Shown one piece after another: positions 15,574 through 23,830 of a DNA stretch of 30,872 bases. Under the pieces are notes generated by a model, which saw nothing but the letters and a program-made list of their open reading frames with translations, was not told the origin of the DNA and did not search any database. Location: assembly GCA_964555675.1 (NCBI GenBank), contig CAZKTU010000059.1:1-30872 (forward strand), read 5' to 3'. Every line of letters starts with the position of its first letter. Position 1 is the stretch's first letter. Both the position numbers and the translations under genes were made by a program. Source of the stretch: CAIWXH01 sp964555675 (lineage in GTDB: Bacteria; Chloroflexota; Chloroflexia; Chloroflexales; Chloroflexaceae).

Positions 15574-16332
15574 ATGGCAGCCGTTGATCAGCTTCAGCCG
15601 CCCGCCCGGGGCGAGCGCCTATCGGACCAGGTCGCCGCCCAGCTCCAGCGGCTGATCCTCGACACCGGGATGCAGCCGGGCGAGAAGCTCCCCTCCGAGC
15701 GCGAGCTCTGCGCGCTGCTCGGCGTGAGCCGCACCGTCGTGCGCGAGGCAGTGCGCTCGCTGGTGGTGAAGGGGCTGCTCGACGTGCGCCGCGGCGGGGG
15801 CACCCTGGTGCGCTCGCCCGACCCGGCCCTTGTCTCCGAGCTGATGACCATGCTCCTGCGCGGCGGCGGCGGCGAGGTCGCCTTCGCCCACCTGCACGAG
15901 GTCCGCCGGCTGATCGAGGTCGAGATCGCCGGGCTCGCCGCCGAGCGCCGCAGCGAGGCCGATCTGGCCCTGATGGAGGCCCAGCTGCGGGCGATGGAGG
16001 CCCAGGTCGGGCGCCCCGAGGCCTGGGCCGAGGCCGACGTCGCGTTCCACGCGGCGATCGCGGCCGCGACCCACAATCCGCTCTACCCGCTGCTACTCGG
16101 CTCGATCGCCGATATGCTCGTCGAGGTTCGCCGCACGGGCGCCACACTCCCCGACACCCCCCAGAAGGCCTACCGGCACCACGCGGCCATCCACGAGCGC
16201 ATCAGCGCCGGCGACCGCTCCGGCGCCCGCCAGGCCATGCAAGAGCACCTGCGCGAGTCCGAGGAGACCTTCCAGCGGGCGCGCATCGCCCGGGCCCTCT
16301 CGAGCCTCAAGGGGCGCCCCGGGGGGGTCTAA
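15574..16332 (+). CDS. GntR-family transcriptional regulator with FCD domain
   Basis: A 252-residue FadR-subfamily regulator. The N-terminal winged helix (about 14-80) has LILDTGMQPGEKLPSERELCALLGVSRTVVREAVRSL. The C-terminal all-helical FCD domain (about 100-230) carries the metal-site pattern EADVAFHAAI, HHAAIHERI and MQEHL, which binds small carboxylates or sugar acids through a metal ion. It is divergent from the sugar operon, and identical sites occur in both promoters, so it is probably the local repressor, released by a pathway sugar acid. The ATG at 15574 follows a weak GAGGG. Its own promoter carries site 2. Confidence 0.95.
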   Translation: MAAVDQLQPPARGERLSDQVAAQLQRLILDTGMQPGEKLPSERELCALLGVSRTVVREAVRSLVVKGLLDVRRGGGTLVRSPDPALVSELMTMLLRGGGGEVAFAHLHEVRRLIEVEIAGLAAERRSEADLALMEAQLRAMEAQVGRPEAWAEADVAFHAAIAAATHNPLYPLLLGSIADMLVEVRRTGATLPDTPQKAYRHHAAIHERISAGDRSGARQAMQEHLRESEETFQRARIARALSSLKGRPGGV

Positions 16333-16341
16333 CAGTGGGGT

Positions 16342-16366
16342 GCGGGGAGGCCAGGCTCCTCCCCGC
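16342..16366 (+). repeat. GC-rich hairpin after the GntR gene
   Basis: A perfect 9-bp stem (GCGGGGAGG / CCTCCCCGC) with loop CCAGGCT begins 9 nt after the GntR stop codon. There is no T-tract, so it may be a weak or factor-assisted terminator or an mRNA 3'-end stabiliser. Confidence 0.5.
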
Positions 16367-16410
16367 TACCTGCCGGGCGAGCACGGCCAGCTCGCAATTA
16401 CCGGGGGCGT

Positions 16411-18846
16411 ATGGACGACGAGCACAACGCGTTTGGGAGCTGGATCAAGCGCCGTCGCGGCGCGCGCGACCTCACCCAGGGCGAGCTGGCGGAGGCGGTC
16501 GGCTGCTCGCTCGTCACCATTCAGAAGCTCGAGCGCGGGCGGCGACGGCCCTCTCACCAGATGCTCAACCGCCTCGCCGACGTCCTGGGGATCGCCGGGG
16601 CCGAGCGCTCGGCCTTCCTGCGCCTCGGGCGCGCCCAGCGCCGCGAGGGCTCGCCCGCGGCGCCCCCGCCGCCGGCCCCCGCGGCCCGCTTCGCGGCGGG
16701 GCGCCTGCCTCGCCCGCTCACGCCCCTGATCGGGCGCGAGCGCGAGCTCGCCGCGCTCGTGCGCAGCCTGAGCAGCCCCGATCAGCGCCTGGTGACCCTC
16801 ACCGGCCCCGCCGGCGTCGGCAAGACCCGCCTCGCCCTCGAGGCCGCGGCGCTCATGGCCGCCGAGCTGCCCGACGGCGCCGCCTTCATCTCGCTGGCCC
16901 AGTTGGCCGACCCGGCCCTGCTTGCCACGACCATCGCCCAGAGCCTCGACGAGGCGCTTCCCACGGGCGACCCGGGCGACGCTCTCCGCGCGCTCCTCGA
17001 GGAGTGCTCGGGGCTGCTGGTGCTGGATAACTTCGAGCAGATCGTCGCCGCCGCCCCTCAGCTGGTGGCTGTGCTCCAGGAGGCGCCCGGCCTGCGTCTG
17101 CTGGTCACCAGCCGCGAGCGCCTCCGCGTGCGCGGCGAGCATGTCCAGCCCCTCGCCCCACTGCTCGCTCCGCGCCCCGACGCTCTGCCGCCCCTCGCGG
17201 ACCTCGGCGCCGCTCCGGCCGTGGCCCTCTTCTGCGCCCTCGCCCGGGCGGCCAGGCCCGACTTCGCGCTCACCGCCGCCAACGCCCGCGACGTGGCCAG
17301 GCTCTGCGCGGGGCTGGATGGGCTCCCGCTGGCGATCGAGATCGTGGCCGCCCATGCCGATCTAGGCCCCGACGCGCTGCTCGCGCGCCTGGACGCGGGC
17401 GGCGCGCTCACGCTCAGCGGCCCGCTCGACCTGCCGGCCCGCCAGCACACCCTCTGGGCCGCCTTCGACTGGAGCTACGGGCTCCTCGACGAGGAGGCGC
17501 GCCGGGTCTTCGCCCGACTGGCCGTTTTCGCCCCGGGTTGGGACGCGCAGGCGGCCGCCGCGGTCGACCCGGCCGCCCCGGGGCGCCTCGCTACGCTGCT
17601 CCGGAAGAGCCTGATCCAGCCGTTCGGACCCCCCGGGGCGGCTCGCTACGCGCTGCTCGAGACCGTGCGCGAGTTCGCGCTCGAGCGGCTGGGCGACGCG
17701 GCCGAGGCCGCGCGGCTGCTGCACGCTGAGCATTACCTAGGCGTGGCCGAGCGGGCCGCCGAAGGCCTGCGCGGGGCCGACCAGAGCGAGTGGGTGGCGC
17801 GGCTGCGCGACGACCAGGCCAACCTCGAGGCGGCGCTCAGCTGGCTCCTCGCGACGGGCCGCCACGAGTGGGCTGCCCGGCTGGCGGCCGACCTGCAGCG
17901 CTTCTGGTGGATGCGCGGGCAGCTGAGCGAGGGCCGGCGCTGGCTCGAGCGAGCCCTGGCCAGGCCCGAGCGCGTCCCCCCGCAGCTGCTCGCCCGGCTC
18001 TGGCACGCCCTCGGCAACGCCGAGCTGGCCCAGGGCGACACGGGCAGGGCCGAGCAGAGCCTGCGCCAGGGGCTGGCCCTGAGCCAGCAGGCCGGCGACC
18101 CCTACCTGATCAGTCTCTGCGCCCACGCCCTCGGCATGGCCCTGGCCGACAGCCAGCACTACGACGAGGCCAGGCGCCTGCTCGAGCTGGGTCTCGCGAT
18201 CGACGCCGAGCGCGGCGACCGGCGCGGCCAGGCGATCTCGCTCGGCAGCCTGGGGGGCCTCGCCTACCACCAGCGTGACGTTGTGGCCGCCCGCGCCCTG
18301 TTCGAGGAGTCCCTCGCCCTCCACCGCGATGTCGCCGACCTGCACAGCGTCGCCCTGACCCTGAACAATCTGGCCGAGCTCGCCCGCCGCGGCGGCGATG
18401 ACGAGGGCGCCCTGCGCTACCTCGAAGAGGCGATGGAGCTCGTGCAGCGCATCGATGGGCGCCGGATGGCGCCCTACCTGCTGAATAACCAGGCGCTGCT
18501 GCTCTCGCGAGCGGGCCGCGGCCCCGAGGCCCGCGCGGCCCTCGCCGAGGCCCTGGCGCTGCTCCAGGAGACTGGCGACCGCGGCGAGCTGATCACTGGC
18601 CTTCTGGTTGGCGCGCGGCTCTGGCTCGACGCCGGCTCGGCCGCGCCGGCTGCCCGGCTGCTCGCCGCTGCCGATCAGCTGGCGGCCTCCGGCTCCCTCA
18701 GCCTGTCGCCCGTCACGCAGGATGACCGCGCCGCCCTGTGGGCCGAATGCCTCCAGGCCCTCGGCGAAGCCCGCCTGGCCGAGCAGCGGCGGGCTGGCCT
18801 CGGCCTCAGCCTCGCTGCGGCCGCGCGCCTCGCCGCCGGCGGCTGA
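16411..18846 (+). CDS. XRE-family HTH / NB-ARC (STAND) ATPase / TPR regulator
   Basis: An 811-residue multidomain regulator. Residues 5-65 form a Cro/CI-type helix-turn-helix (FGSWIKRRRGARDLTQGELA, then TIQKLERGRRRPS). A proline-rich linker leads to LIGRERELAAL and a STAND NTPase with Walker A GPAGVGKT (132-139), Walker B LLVLDNFE (Asp206) and the sensor LLVTSRERLRVRGE. A winged-helix-like part follows, then helical repeats of tetratricopeptide type from about 430 to 790 (for example ALGNAELAQGDTGRAEQSL and SLGGLAYHQRDVVAARALFEESLALH). Such proteins bind DNA and use nucleotide-driven oligomerisation to sense a signal through the repeats. The first ATG after the GntR hairpin is used; no strong ribosome site is seen. 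The regulated genes are unknown. Confidence 0.92.
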   Translation: MDDEHNAFGSWIKRRRGARDLTQGELAEAVGCSLVTIQKLERGRRRPSHQMLNRLADVLGIAGAERSAFLRLGRAQRREGSPAAPPPPAPAARFAAGRLPRPLTPLIGRERELAALVRSLSSPDQRLVTLTGPAGVGKTRLALEAAALMAAELPDGAAFISLAQLADPALLATTIAQSLDEALPTGDPGDALRALLEECSGLLVLDNFEQIVAAAPQLVAVLQEAPGLRLLVTSRERLRVRGEHVQPLAPLLAPRPDALPPLADLGAAPAVALFCALARAARPDFALTAANARDVARLCAGLDGLPLAIEIVAAHADLGPDALLARLDAGGALTLSGPLDLPARQHTLWAAFDWSYGLLDEEARRVFARLAVFAPGWDAQAAAAVDPAAPGRLATLLRKSLIQPFGPPGAARYALLETVREFALERLGDAAEAARLLHAEHYLGVAERAAEGLRGADQSEWVARLRDDQANLEAALSWLLATGRHEWAARLAADLQRFWWMRGQLSEGRRWLERALARPERVPPQLLARLWHALGNAELAQGDTGRAEQSLRQGLALSQQAGDPYLISLCAHALGMALADSQHYDEARRLLELGLAIDAERGDRRGQAISLGSLGGLAYHQRDVVAARALFEESLALHRDVADLHSVALTLNNLAELARRGGDDEGALRYLEEAMELVQRIDGRRMAPYLLNNQALLLSRAGRGPEARAALAEALALLQETGDRGELITGLLVGARLWLDAGSAAPAARLLAAADQLAASGSLSLSPVTQDDRAALWAECLQALGEARLAEQRRAGLGLSLAAAARLAAGG

Positions 18847-18958
18847 TGGCGGTACGATCGCTGGTACCGCTTTCTCGACGGCTAAGGCCCTTGCCCCCGA
18901 CCGGGCGCCCCACTACCATACCGGTGCTTACTTGTCTCGCTCCACCGGAGGAAGTGCT

Positions 18959-20686
18959 ATGCGCTCTGCTGAACGGTCACTCTGGCGCCACGCGCTCGTA
19001 CGCGGGGTGCTCGTCATATGGGCCATTGCCGCCTGCCTCGCCGGGACACCCCCCGCCCCCACGCGGGCCGCCGCGCCAAACCTGATCGACGACGCCGGCT
19101 TCGAGCAGGGCGGCGCCGGCTGGGAGCTCTGCGGCTCGGCCGAGGTACCCACGGCCGGGGCGGCGGGCGTGACCGACGCGATGGTCTACTCGGGACGGCG
19201 AGCCGTGCGCCTGACGTACAGCGAGGAGGCCACCTGCGGCAGCCCCGTCTTCGACCCCCACGGCGCGGCGACGCAGGCCCTGAGCATTCCGGCCGACGCC
19301 GAGGACGTGACCATCTCGTTCTGGTACTCGCGGGTGGGCAACCCGATCTGGGACCTCTCGGTCAGCCTGGCCGAGCCCGGGGACTTCGGCTACCTCGCCT
19401 CGGTTTTTACCGACAACCTGCCCGGGTGGCACCTGTTTCGCTACGAGCTGACCCTCGATCAGCTCGAGCGAGTGCGCGGCAGGACGGTCCAGCTGACCCT
19501 GGCCTCGGCCTTCTCGCCGGCTACGCGGGGCGCCCCCGCCGCCGAGCGGCCGGGGTTCTATATCGACGAGGTGCGCGTCGCTGCGGCCCGCGAGCGCACC
19601 GAAGAGGCGCCGCGCCCCGCCGACCTGCGGTCCGACGGCACCGCGCCGATCGTCTATCTCGATGCCCGTTTGGGCGGGGTTGCCCGTATGGAGGCCGACG
19701 GGAGCGGGGCGCGCCTGCTCTATGCCAGCCCGACCACCCCGCTCAGCCCGGCCTGGTCGAGCGCCGGCGACCGGGTCGCGGTGATCGAGGGTTGGCTGAC
19801 GCCCGAGGGCAACGCCGACCCGACGGTGAACCCAGCGAGGATCAGCCGCGTCATTCTCGTCGACGCGCGCAGCGGCGCGGCTCGCGAGGTGTTCCGCAGC
19901 GGCGGCCTGGCGGGCTCGCGCCCCGCGGTCCCGACGCCGGGTAATCCCGAGCGCCCCGCCCTCGACATCGAGGCCTCGTCGGTGGTCTGGTCGCCCGATG
20001 ACCGCCAGCTTGCCGTGGCGCTCTGCTCGCGCAACCGCGCCGCGAATGGCACCTCCAGCGACCCCAACTGCTGGGTCGAGCTGGTCGCCGTGGCGACCGG
20101 CGCGAGCCAGGGCAAGCTCGAGCCGGGTTTCGCGCCGCGCTGGAGCCGGGCGAATCGGCTGCTCTACAGCAACGAGGATAGTTACCGCGACAAGCCGCAG
20201 GGCATCTATGAGGCCGATGTGGGCCGCCAGCCGGCCGTCGAGCGCCTGCTCGTGCCTGGCCTGGGCGCGCAGTTTGCGCCGGCCGCGTTCACCGACCGCC
20301 TCCCGGCCTGGTCCCCGGACGGGACCCAGTTTGTCACGGTGCGTAATATCAGCGGCTTCCACTACGATGACTCGGGCCAGTACACGGTGCACTATGCCAT
20401 CATGCGTTTCACCCGCGGCGATCCGCTCGGACGGCAGGTCCTGCTCGTCGACCAGGGGAGCGCGCCTGGTAGTCTCTCCTGGTCGCCAGACGGGAACCTG
20501 CTACTCTACACGCTCTACCAGGGCGCGGGCGCGGATATCTGGTGGCTCGATCTGCGCTCGGGCGCGACGGGCCGCCTGACGAGCGGTGGGGCCGCGGCGG
20601 CGGCCGACTGGCGGCCGCGAACGCCGGCGGGCGGCCGGCCGCTCGCCCCGCGCCTCTACCTGCCGCTTCTCGTATCTCGGCCCTAG
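18959..20686 (+). CDS. Secreted WD40-like/TolB-type beta-propeller protein with N-terminal carbohydrate-binding-like domain
   Basis: A 575-residue exported protein. The ATG at 18959 follows GGAGGA by 6 nt. A signal peptide runs from MRSAERSLWRHALVRG through a hydrophobic core to about residue 38 (TRAAA). Residues 40-215 begin NLIDDAGFEQGGAGWELCG and end FYIDEVRV, the pattern of CBM4/9-like jelly-roll modules. The rest is a beta-propeller with WSPDD and WSPDG repeats (AWSPDGTQFVTV, SWSPDGNLLLYT), as in TolB and WD40-like PD40 proteins. The C-terminus is RPLAPRLYLPLLVSRP, a Pro-containing linker plus YLP tail like that of the protein at 2967-3776. It probably acts outside the cell in binding rather than catalysis. 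It stands 112 nt after the STAND gene and may be read separately. Confidence 0.88.
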   Translation: MRSAERSLWRHALVRGVLVIWAIAACLAGTPPAPTRAAAPNLIDDAGFEQGGAGWELCGSAEVPTAGAAGVTDAMVYSGRRAVRLTYSEEATCGSPVFDPHGAATQALSIPADAEDVTISFWYSRVGNPIWDLSVSLAEPGDFGYLASVFTDNLPGWHLFRYELTLDQLERVRGRTVQLTLASAFSPATRGAPAAERPGFYIDEVRVAAARERTEEAPRPADLRSDGTAPIVYLDARLGGVARMEADGSGARLLYASPTTPLSPAWSSAGDRVAVIEGWLTPEGNADPTVNPARISRVILVDARSGAAREVFRSGGLAGSRPAVPTPGNPERPALDIEASSVVWSPDDRQLAVALCSRNRAANGTSSDPNCWVELVAVATGASQGKLEPGFAPRWSRANRLLYSNEDSYRDKPQGIYEADVGRQPAVERLLVPGLGAQFAPAAFTDRLPAWSPDGTQFVTVRNISGFHYDDSGQYTVHYAIMRFTRGDPLGRQVLLVDQGSAPGSLSWSPDGNLLLYTLYQGAGADIWWLDLRSGATGRLTSGGAAAAADWRPRTPAGGRPLAPRLYLPLLVSRP

Positions 20687-20753
20687 TGGGTGACTTGGCA
20701 TGACCCTTGCCATTGGCCGAGAGGGAAGCTTTGGAGGGGCCTGGCCCCTCCAA
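20687..20753 (-). repeat. 67-bp interspersed palindromic element, copy 2 (inverted)
   Basis: The reverse complement of this segment aligns without gaps to 3827-3893 with about ten mismatches. It has the same TTGGAGGGGCC palindrome and GCCAATGGCA core, while the terminal hairpin is partly decayed. It begins at the base after the stop codon of the beta-propeller gene. Confidence 0.85.
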
Positions 20754-20875
20754 GCCTCGGGCTGCTACGCCGCCCACTCGCGGGTGAAGTACTGGAACCG
20801 CCGCGCCGAGTAGGCCCTGCTCACCGCCGAGAAGTGGGTCGCCGTCGCTAGGCATAGCCAGCTGAGCGCAGGCGC
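20754..20875. other. Non-coding or decayed segment
   Basis: No convincing gene. The plus strand can be read as CYAAHSRVKYWNRRAE, a stop, then ALLTAEKWVAVARHSQLSAG, which looks protein-like but is too short to assign. It could be a gene remnant or chance in GC-rich DNA. Confidence 0.3.
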
Positions 20876-20914
20876 AAAAAAACCACCGACCCCGGCGGCT
20901 GCCGGGGTCGGTGG
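20876..20914 (-). terminator. Strong intrinsic terminator, minus strand
   Basis: A perfect 14-bp stem (CCACCGACCCCGGC / GCCGGGGTCGGTGG) with a 4-nt loop is followed on the minus strand by seven T residues. On the plus strand it is followed only by TGCTCTTT, so it chiefly stops leftward transcription. The nearest clear minus-strand gene is DUF3072, which ends almost 400 bp away. Confidence 0.92.
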
Positions 20915-20920
20915 TGCTCT

Positions 20921-21187
20921 TTACCAGCGCGCACAGTGCGTAGCAACGTGCTGGTTCTCATTGGGTCGTGCTCCGAGCGGCGCGAACGGGCTGGGATGGT
21001 GCTGGGATGTTGGCTGCGATGTCGGCTGCGACGGTAGTGTGATGGGGTTGGAATGCTGCTGGGATGTTGGCTGGGATGTCGGCTGCGACGGTGGTGCGAT
21101 GGTGTTCTTGCGCGCTCGTGTGCTGGAAAAGAGCCTGGCGACCGGGGGTGGGGTGTGGTGGTGTGTCTCGCTCGCCTCCTGTAGCAT
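20921..21187 (-). CDS. Possible 88-residue Ser/Pro/Gln/Thr-rich small protein, or part of a non-coding transcript
   Basis: An open frame from ATG at 21187 (MLQEASETHHH) ends at TAA 20921, six nucleotides before the stem of the strong minus-strand terminator. Its central part is low-complexity (PSQPTSQPTSQ repeated) because it lies across a 57-bp tandem duplication, and 57 is a multiple of three. There is no Shine-Dalgarno before the ATG; an AGGAGG lies inside the frame. No family is recognised. The position next to the terminator suggests that the strand is transcribed. Whether it is translated, or is a small RNA or long 3' UTR of DUF3072, cannot be told. Confidence 0.22.
   Translation of the reverse strand: MLQEASETHHHTPPPVARLFSSTRARKNTIAPPSQPTSQPTSQQHSNPITLPSQPTSQPTSQHHPSPFAPLGARPNENQHVATHCARW
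20989..21102. repeat. 57-bp tandem duplication
   Basis: Two adjacent 57-bp units (20989-21045 and 21046-21102) with about six mismatches, made of shorter CTGGGATGTTGG and CTGCGATGTCGG motifs. The 609-bp stretch 20687-21295 holds this duplication, the 67-bp element, the terminator and no secure gene. Confidence 0.88.
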
Positions 21188-21295
21188 ACCAGGTCGCGGG
21201 GTGCGGCTCTATGGCGCATCGGTCACCTGCTGGAGCGCGGTCGGTACGGGGTCATGGGGCGACCGGGGTACTATGACCGGGGCGAGCTCCTCGCG

Positions 21296-21532
21296 TCACT
21301 CCTGGGCGGGCTTGCCGCGCCCGGTCCTGGCCTGCAGCTCGTCGATCTTCTTCGAGGCCTCGGCCTTGGTGAGGTTCTCGTCGATCTCCTCGCCGGCCTC
21401 GGCGGCCAGGGTGTGCAGGTACGAGCGCTGGGCGCCGGTCATCGGCTCGTCGCCGGTCGTCCAGTCGGCGGGATCCTTGACGGTGTTGCCCTGCTCGGGC
21501 TGGGTGGGCTGGGCCTTATCTGACTTCGCCAT
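21296..21532 (-). CDS. DUF3072 family small protein
   Basis: A 78-residue soluble protein. After a charged, Gln/Pro-rich N-terminus (1-25) the segment DEPMTGAQRSYLHTLAAEAGEEIDENLTKAEASKKIDELQ matches the DUF3072 core as I know it (MTGAQ..YL.TL..EAG..... LTKAEASK.IDEL). The function of the family is unknown; the second half resembles the short helical SAP-like motif of other small proteins. The start is secure, with AAGGAGG 6 nt upstream of the ATG. It lies 84 nt downstream of the large membrane protein gene and may share its transcript. Confidence 0.88.
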   Translation of the reverse strand: MAKSDKAQPTQPEQGNTVKDPADWTTGDEPMTGAQRSYLHTLAAEAGEEIDENLTKAEASKKIDELQARTGRGKPAQE

Positions 21533-21616
21533 GCTGTGCCTCCTTGGGCCGCCCGCGGGCGGCGGTTGTCGTACCCCGAGGAGGTTGCACGAAGTGTGCC
21601 AGGGTGAACGGGTGTT

Positions 21617-23830
21617 CTACTCGGCCAGGGGTCGCAGCGCGACTGTGTCGAAGCGCACCGAGAGCGGCCGCAGGTCGCCGTTGCCCTCCAGGGCCTGGCC
21701 CGTGGTGGGCGGCTCGAGGGTGCTCAGGCGCAAAATGGTGCGGCCGGCGGGCAGGCTTAGCACCAGGCTGTAGCGGCGCGGGCCCGAGGCCAGGGGCAGC
21801 TCGCGGGGCGCCCCGAGGCCCTCGATGCGCAGGGTGCGCGGGCCGCCGGCGGGCATGGCGCCGAAGCTGAGCCTGTACGAGCCGGCGGCGGGGACGATCA
21901 GGCCGAGCTCGGCGCTGCTCGGCAGCCAGCGCTGCCTGACCCCCGGGGCGGGCTCTTCGACCGGGGCCCAGCCGTCGCGGATCTGCACCACGGGGGCGGG
22001 GTCGGCGGCCGGCACCTCGTAGGCGATCAGCCACTCGTCCTCGTAGCTCGGGGCCTCGACCCCCAGGCCGGCCTCGACCAGGGCGCGGAAGGGGGCCTCG
22101 TCGGCCGGGGCCAGGCTGATCGGCCCGAGGGGCTGCTGCTTGTAGCCGAGAATGTACGCATAACCCAGGGTGCGCAGAGCCGCGGGCCAGCCGCCCGGCT
22201 CCTCGGCGATGTCGCTGGCCAGCCTGCCGGCCCGCAGGTCGCGCAGAGCGGGCAGGCCCAGTTGGGGCTGCGGGTAGGCCCGCGAGTGGTAGCCGCCGCT
22301 GATCGGGCGGCCGTGGCTGGTCTGGAAGAGCATGCGCTCCGCGTCGCGGTAGGTGACCTCGCTGTGGAAAGGATACTCGACCAGAGCCCCCTCGCCCGGG
22401 GGCAGCGCGGCGAGGAACGGCGGCGTGACGGGCGCCCGGGTGACGATCGGCGCGGGCCAGTACTCCAGCAGGATCAGGGCGCCCAGCAGGGCGAGCAGCG
22501 ACCAGGGAGCGAGGACGATGGCCCGCGCGGACTGGCGCGCTGCTCGGGCCGAGTCGGTCGTTGGTCGTTGGTCCTTGGTCTTTGGCCCCACGAGGGCGCT
22601 CGCGCCGTACGCGGCGAGCATCCCGAGGGCGATCGTGACCAGCACATTGAGCCGGTCGGGCTGGCGGGTCAGCCGGAAGATCGGCAGCTCGGCGAGCAGG
22701 GCGTAGGGCAGGGGCAGGCCGGTGTCGACGGCATTGATACGCAGACTGGCCCCCAAGGAGAGGATGGCGAAGCCCAGGGCGGCCAGGCCCCAGGGGCGCG
22801 CGGCGGGGCGACGCCAGAGGGCCAGGGCCGCCAGGATGGCCACGCACAGGCCGACGAAGAAGCGGCGGTTAACCGCGAAGCTGACGCCCCACCCCCAGGG
22901 CGCGGCGCCCCAGAGGGCGTGGAGGCGGGGCGGGGTCAGGTAGCCCAACAGATCGGCCGAGAGGCGGGCCGGGTCCTCGGCGGGCAGGATGGTCATATAG
23001 TCGGCGCGGGCGGCCTCGACGAGCATCGGCCCGACCAGGGGCGCTGCCCCAAGGGCGGCCACGGCCCCGATCAGGGCGAGCCGGGCCGTCAGGGGCGCAA
23101 GGCCGGCGCCACGCGTCTGCCAGAGGCGCCAGGCCGCGGCGCATGCCGTGAAGAGCAGCAGGAAGAGCGTGTAGTACCAGTCGGTCCAGGCCGTGAGGGT
23201 CAGGAAGAGGCCGGCGAGGGCCGCGTCGCGCAGGGCGGGGCGGGGGAGCAGCGCGCTGCGGCCCGCCGCCGCGGATCTGTCGGCGGCGGCCGAGGGCGCC
23301 AGGGCTTCGAGCAGAAAGAAGATATACCAGGGCAGCCACTGGAGCGCGAAGATCTGCAGCTGCCCGTCGGTGACCAGGGCGGCCATGTGAAAGGGGCTGG
23401 CGACATAGACGATCCCGGCGAGGAGGGCGGGGCCGGGCCCGACGCGACGGCGGGCCAGAAGCCACATGCCCAGACCGCCCAGGGCGAACGAGGCCAGGGC
23501 CACGGCGTTGAAGCCCGCGATCGGGCCCCACAGAGCGGTGACCGGCGCGGCCATGAGGGTGTTTGCCGGCGAGAGGGTATGGTAGAGCAGGTTGGGCCCG
23601 TCGGGGTGAAAGATGCGGTCGGTCACCCAGAGGTTGGTCGGGCGGGCCAGTGCCTCAACCGTCCACCACAGATTCCAGACATTCTGGTAGGCATCCTCGA
23701 GGCCGTCCTTGTGGGGGCCGCCCGGCAGGTCGCTGCCGAGGCGGGTAGCCAGGGGCCAGGTGAGGGCCAGGCCAAGCAGCAGGTAGAAAGCCAGGATAAG
23801 CGGCCAGCGAGACGGGCGGTCGGCCTTCAT
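21617..23830 (-). CDS. Large polytopic membrane protein, GT-C-like (putative glycosyltransferase)
   Basis: A 737-residue protein with a first membrane helix at about 9-27 and roughly ten more up to about residue 450, then a soluble beta-rich C-terminal region. The loop after helix 1 (GGPHKDGLEDAYQNVWNLWW) has acidic residues where GT-C enzymes keep the catalytic Asp, and TDGQLQIFALQWLPWY is another typical segment of this poorly described group. Activity is unproven; it may glycosylate cell-surface molecules. The ATG at 23830 is the last unit of an ATGAAGG heptamer array, which also gives the ribosome site AAGGATGAAGG. A GTTGGTC-type array (22555-22587) is translated in frame as KTKDQRPTTD between two membrane segments. 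Confidence 0.75.
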   Translation of the reverse strand: MKADRPSRWPLILAFYLLLGLALTWPLATRLGSDLPGGPHKDGLEDAYQNVWNLWWTVEALARPTNLWVTDRIFHPDGPNLLYHTLSPANTLMAAPVTALWGPIAGFNAVALASFALGGLGMWLLARRRVGPGPALLAGIVYVASPFHMAALVTDGQLQIFALQWLPWYIFFLLEALAPSAAADRSAAAGRSALLPRPALRDAALAGLFLTLTAWTDWYYTLFLLLFTACAAAWRLWQTRGAGLAPLTARLALIGAVAALGAAPLVGPMLVEAARADYMTILPAEDPARLSADLLGYLTPPRLHALWGAAPWGWGVSFAVNRRFFVGLCVAILAALALWRRPAARPWGLAALGFAILSLGASLRINAVDTGLPLPYALLAELPIFRLTRQPDRLNVLVTIALGMLAAYGASALVGPKTKDQRPTTDSARAARQSARAIVLAPWSLLALLGALILLEYWPAPIVTRAPVTPPFLAALPPGEGALVEYPFHSEVTYRDAERMLFQTSHGRPISGGYHSRAYPQPQLGLPALRDLRAGRLASDIAEEPGGWPAALRTLGYAYILGYKQQPLGPISLAPADEAPFRALVEAGLGVEAPSYEDEWLIAYEVPAADPAPVVQIRDGWAPVEEPAPGVRQRWLPSSAELGLIVPAAGSYRLSFGAMPAGGPRTLRIEGLGAPRELPLASGPRRYSLVLSLPAGRTILRLSTLEPPTTGQALEGNGDLRPLSVRFDTVALRPLAE
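22555..22587 (-). repeat. Degenerate GTTGGTC heptamer array inside a coding sequence
   Basis: On the plus strand the units GGTCGTT, GGTCGTT, GGTCCTT and GGTCTTT are followed by GGCC. It is the same heptamer as the intergenic array at 3902-4053. Here it lies in the 737-residue membrane protein and codes for a polar KTKDQRPTTD loop. Confidence 0.85.

Noticed and set aside
7155..16332. The operon as the known D-apiose pathway
   Set aside because: Only the first two steps have look-alikes. No apionate oxidoisomerase, 3-oxo-isoapionate enzyme or RuBisCO-like gene is present, so the known pathway name is not assigned.
20754..20875. Possible gene remnant CYAAHSRVKYWNRRAE after the second 67-bp element
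   Set aside because: Too short, interrupted by a stop and without recognisable family, so it was kept only as an unassigned segment.
20989..21102. Repeats considered as a CRISPR array
   Set aside because: There are only two directly adjacent 57-bp units with internal short repeats, no spacers, and no cas genes.
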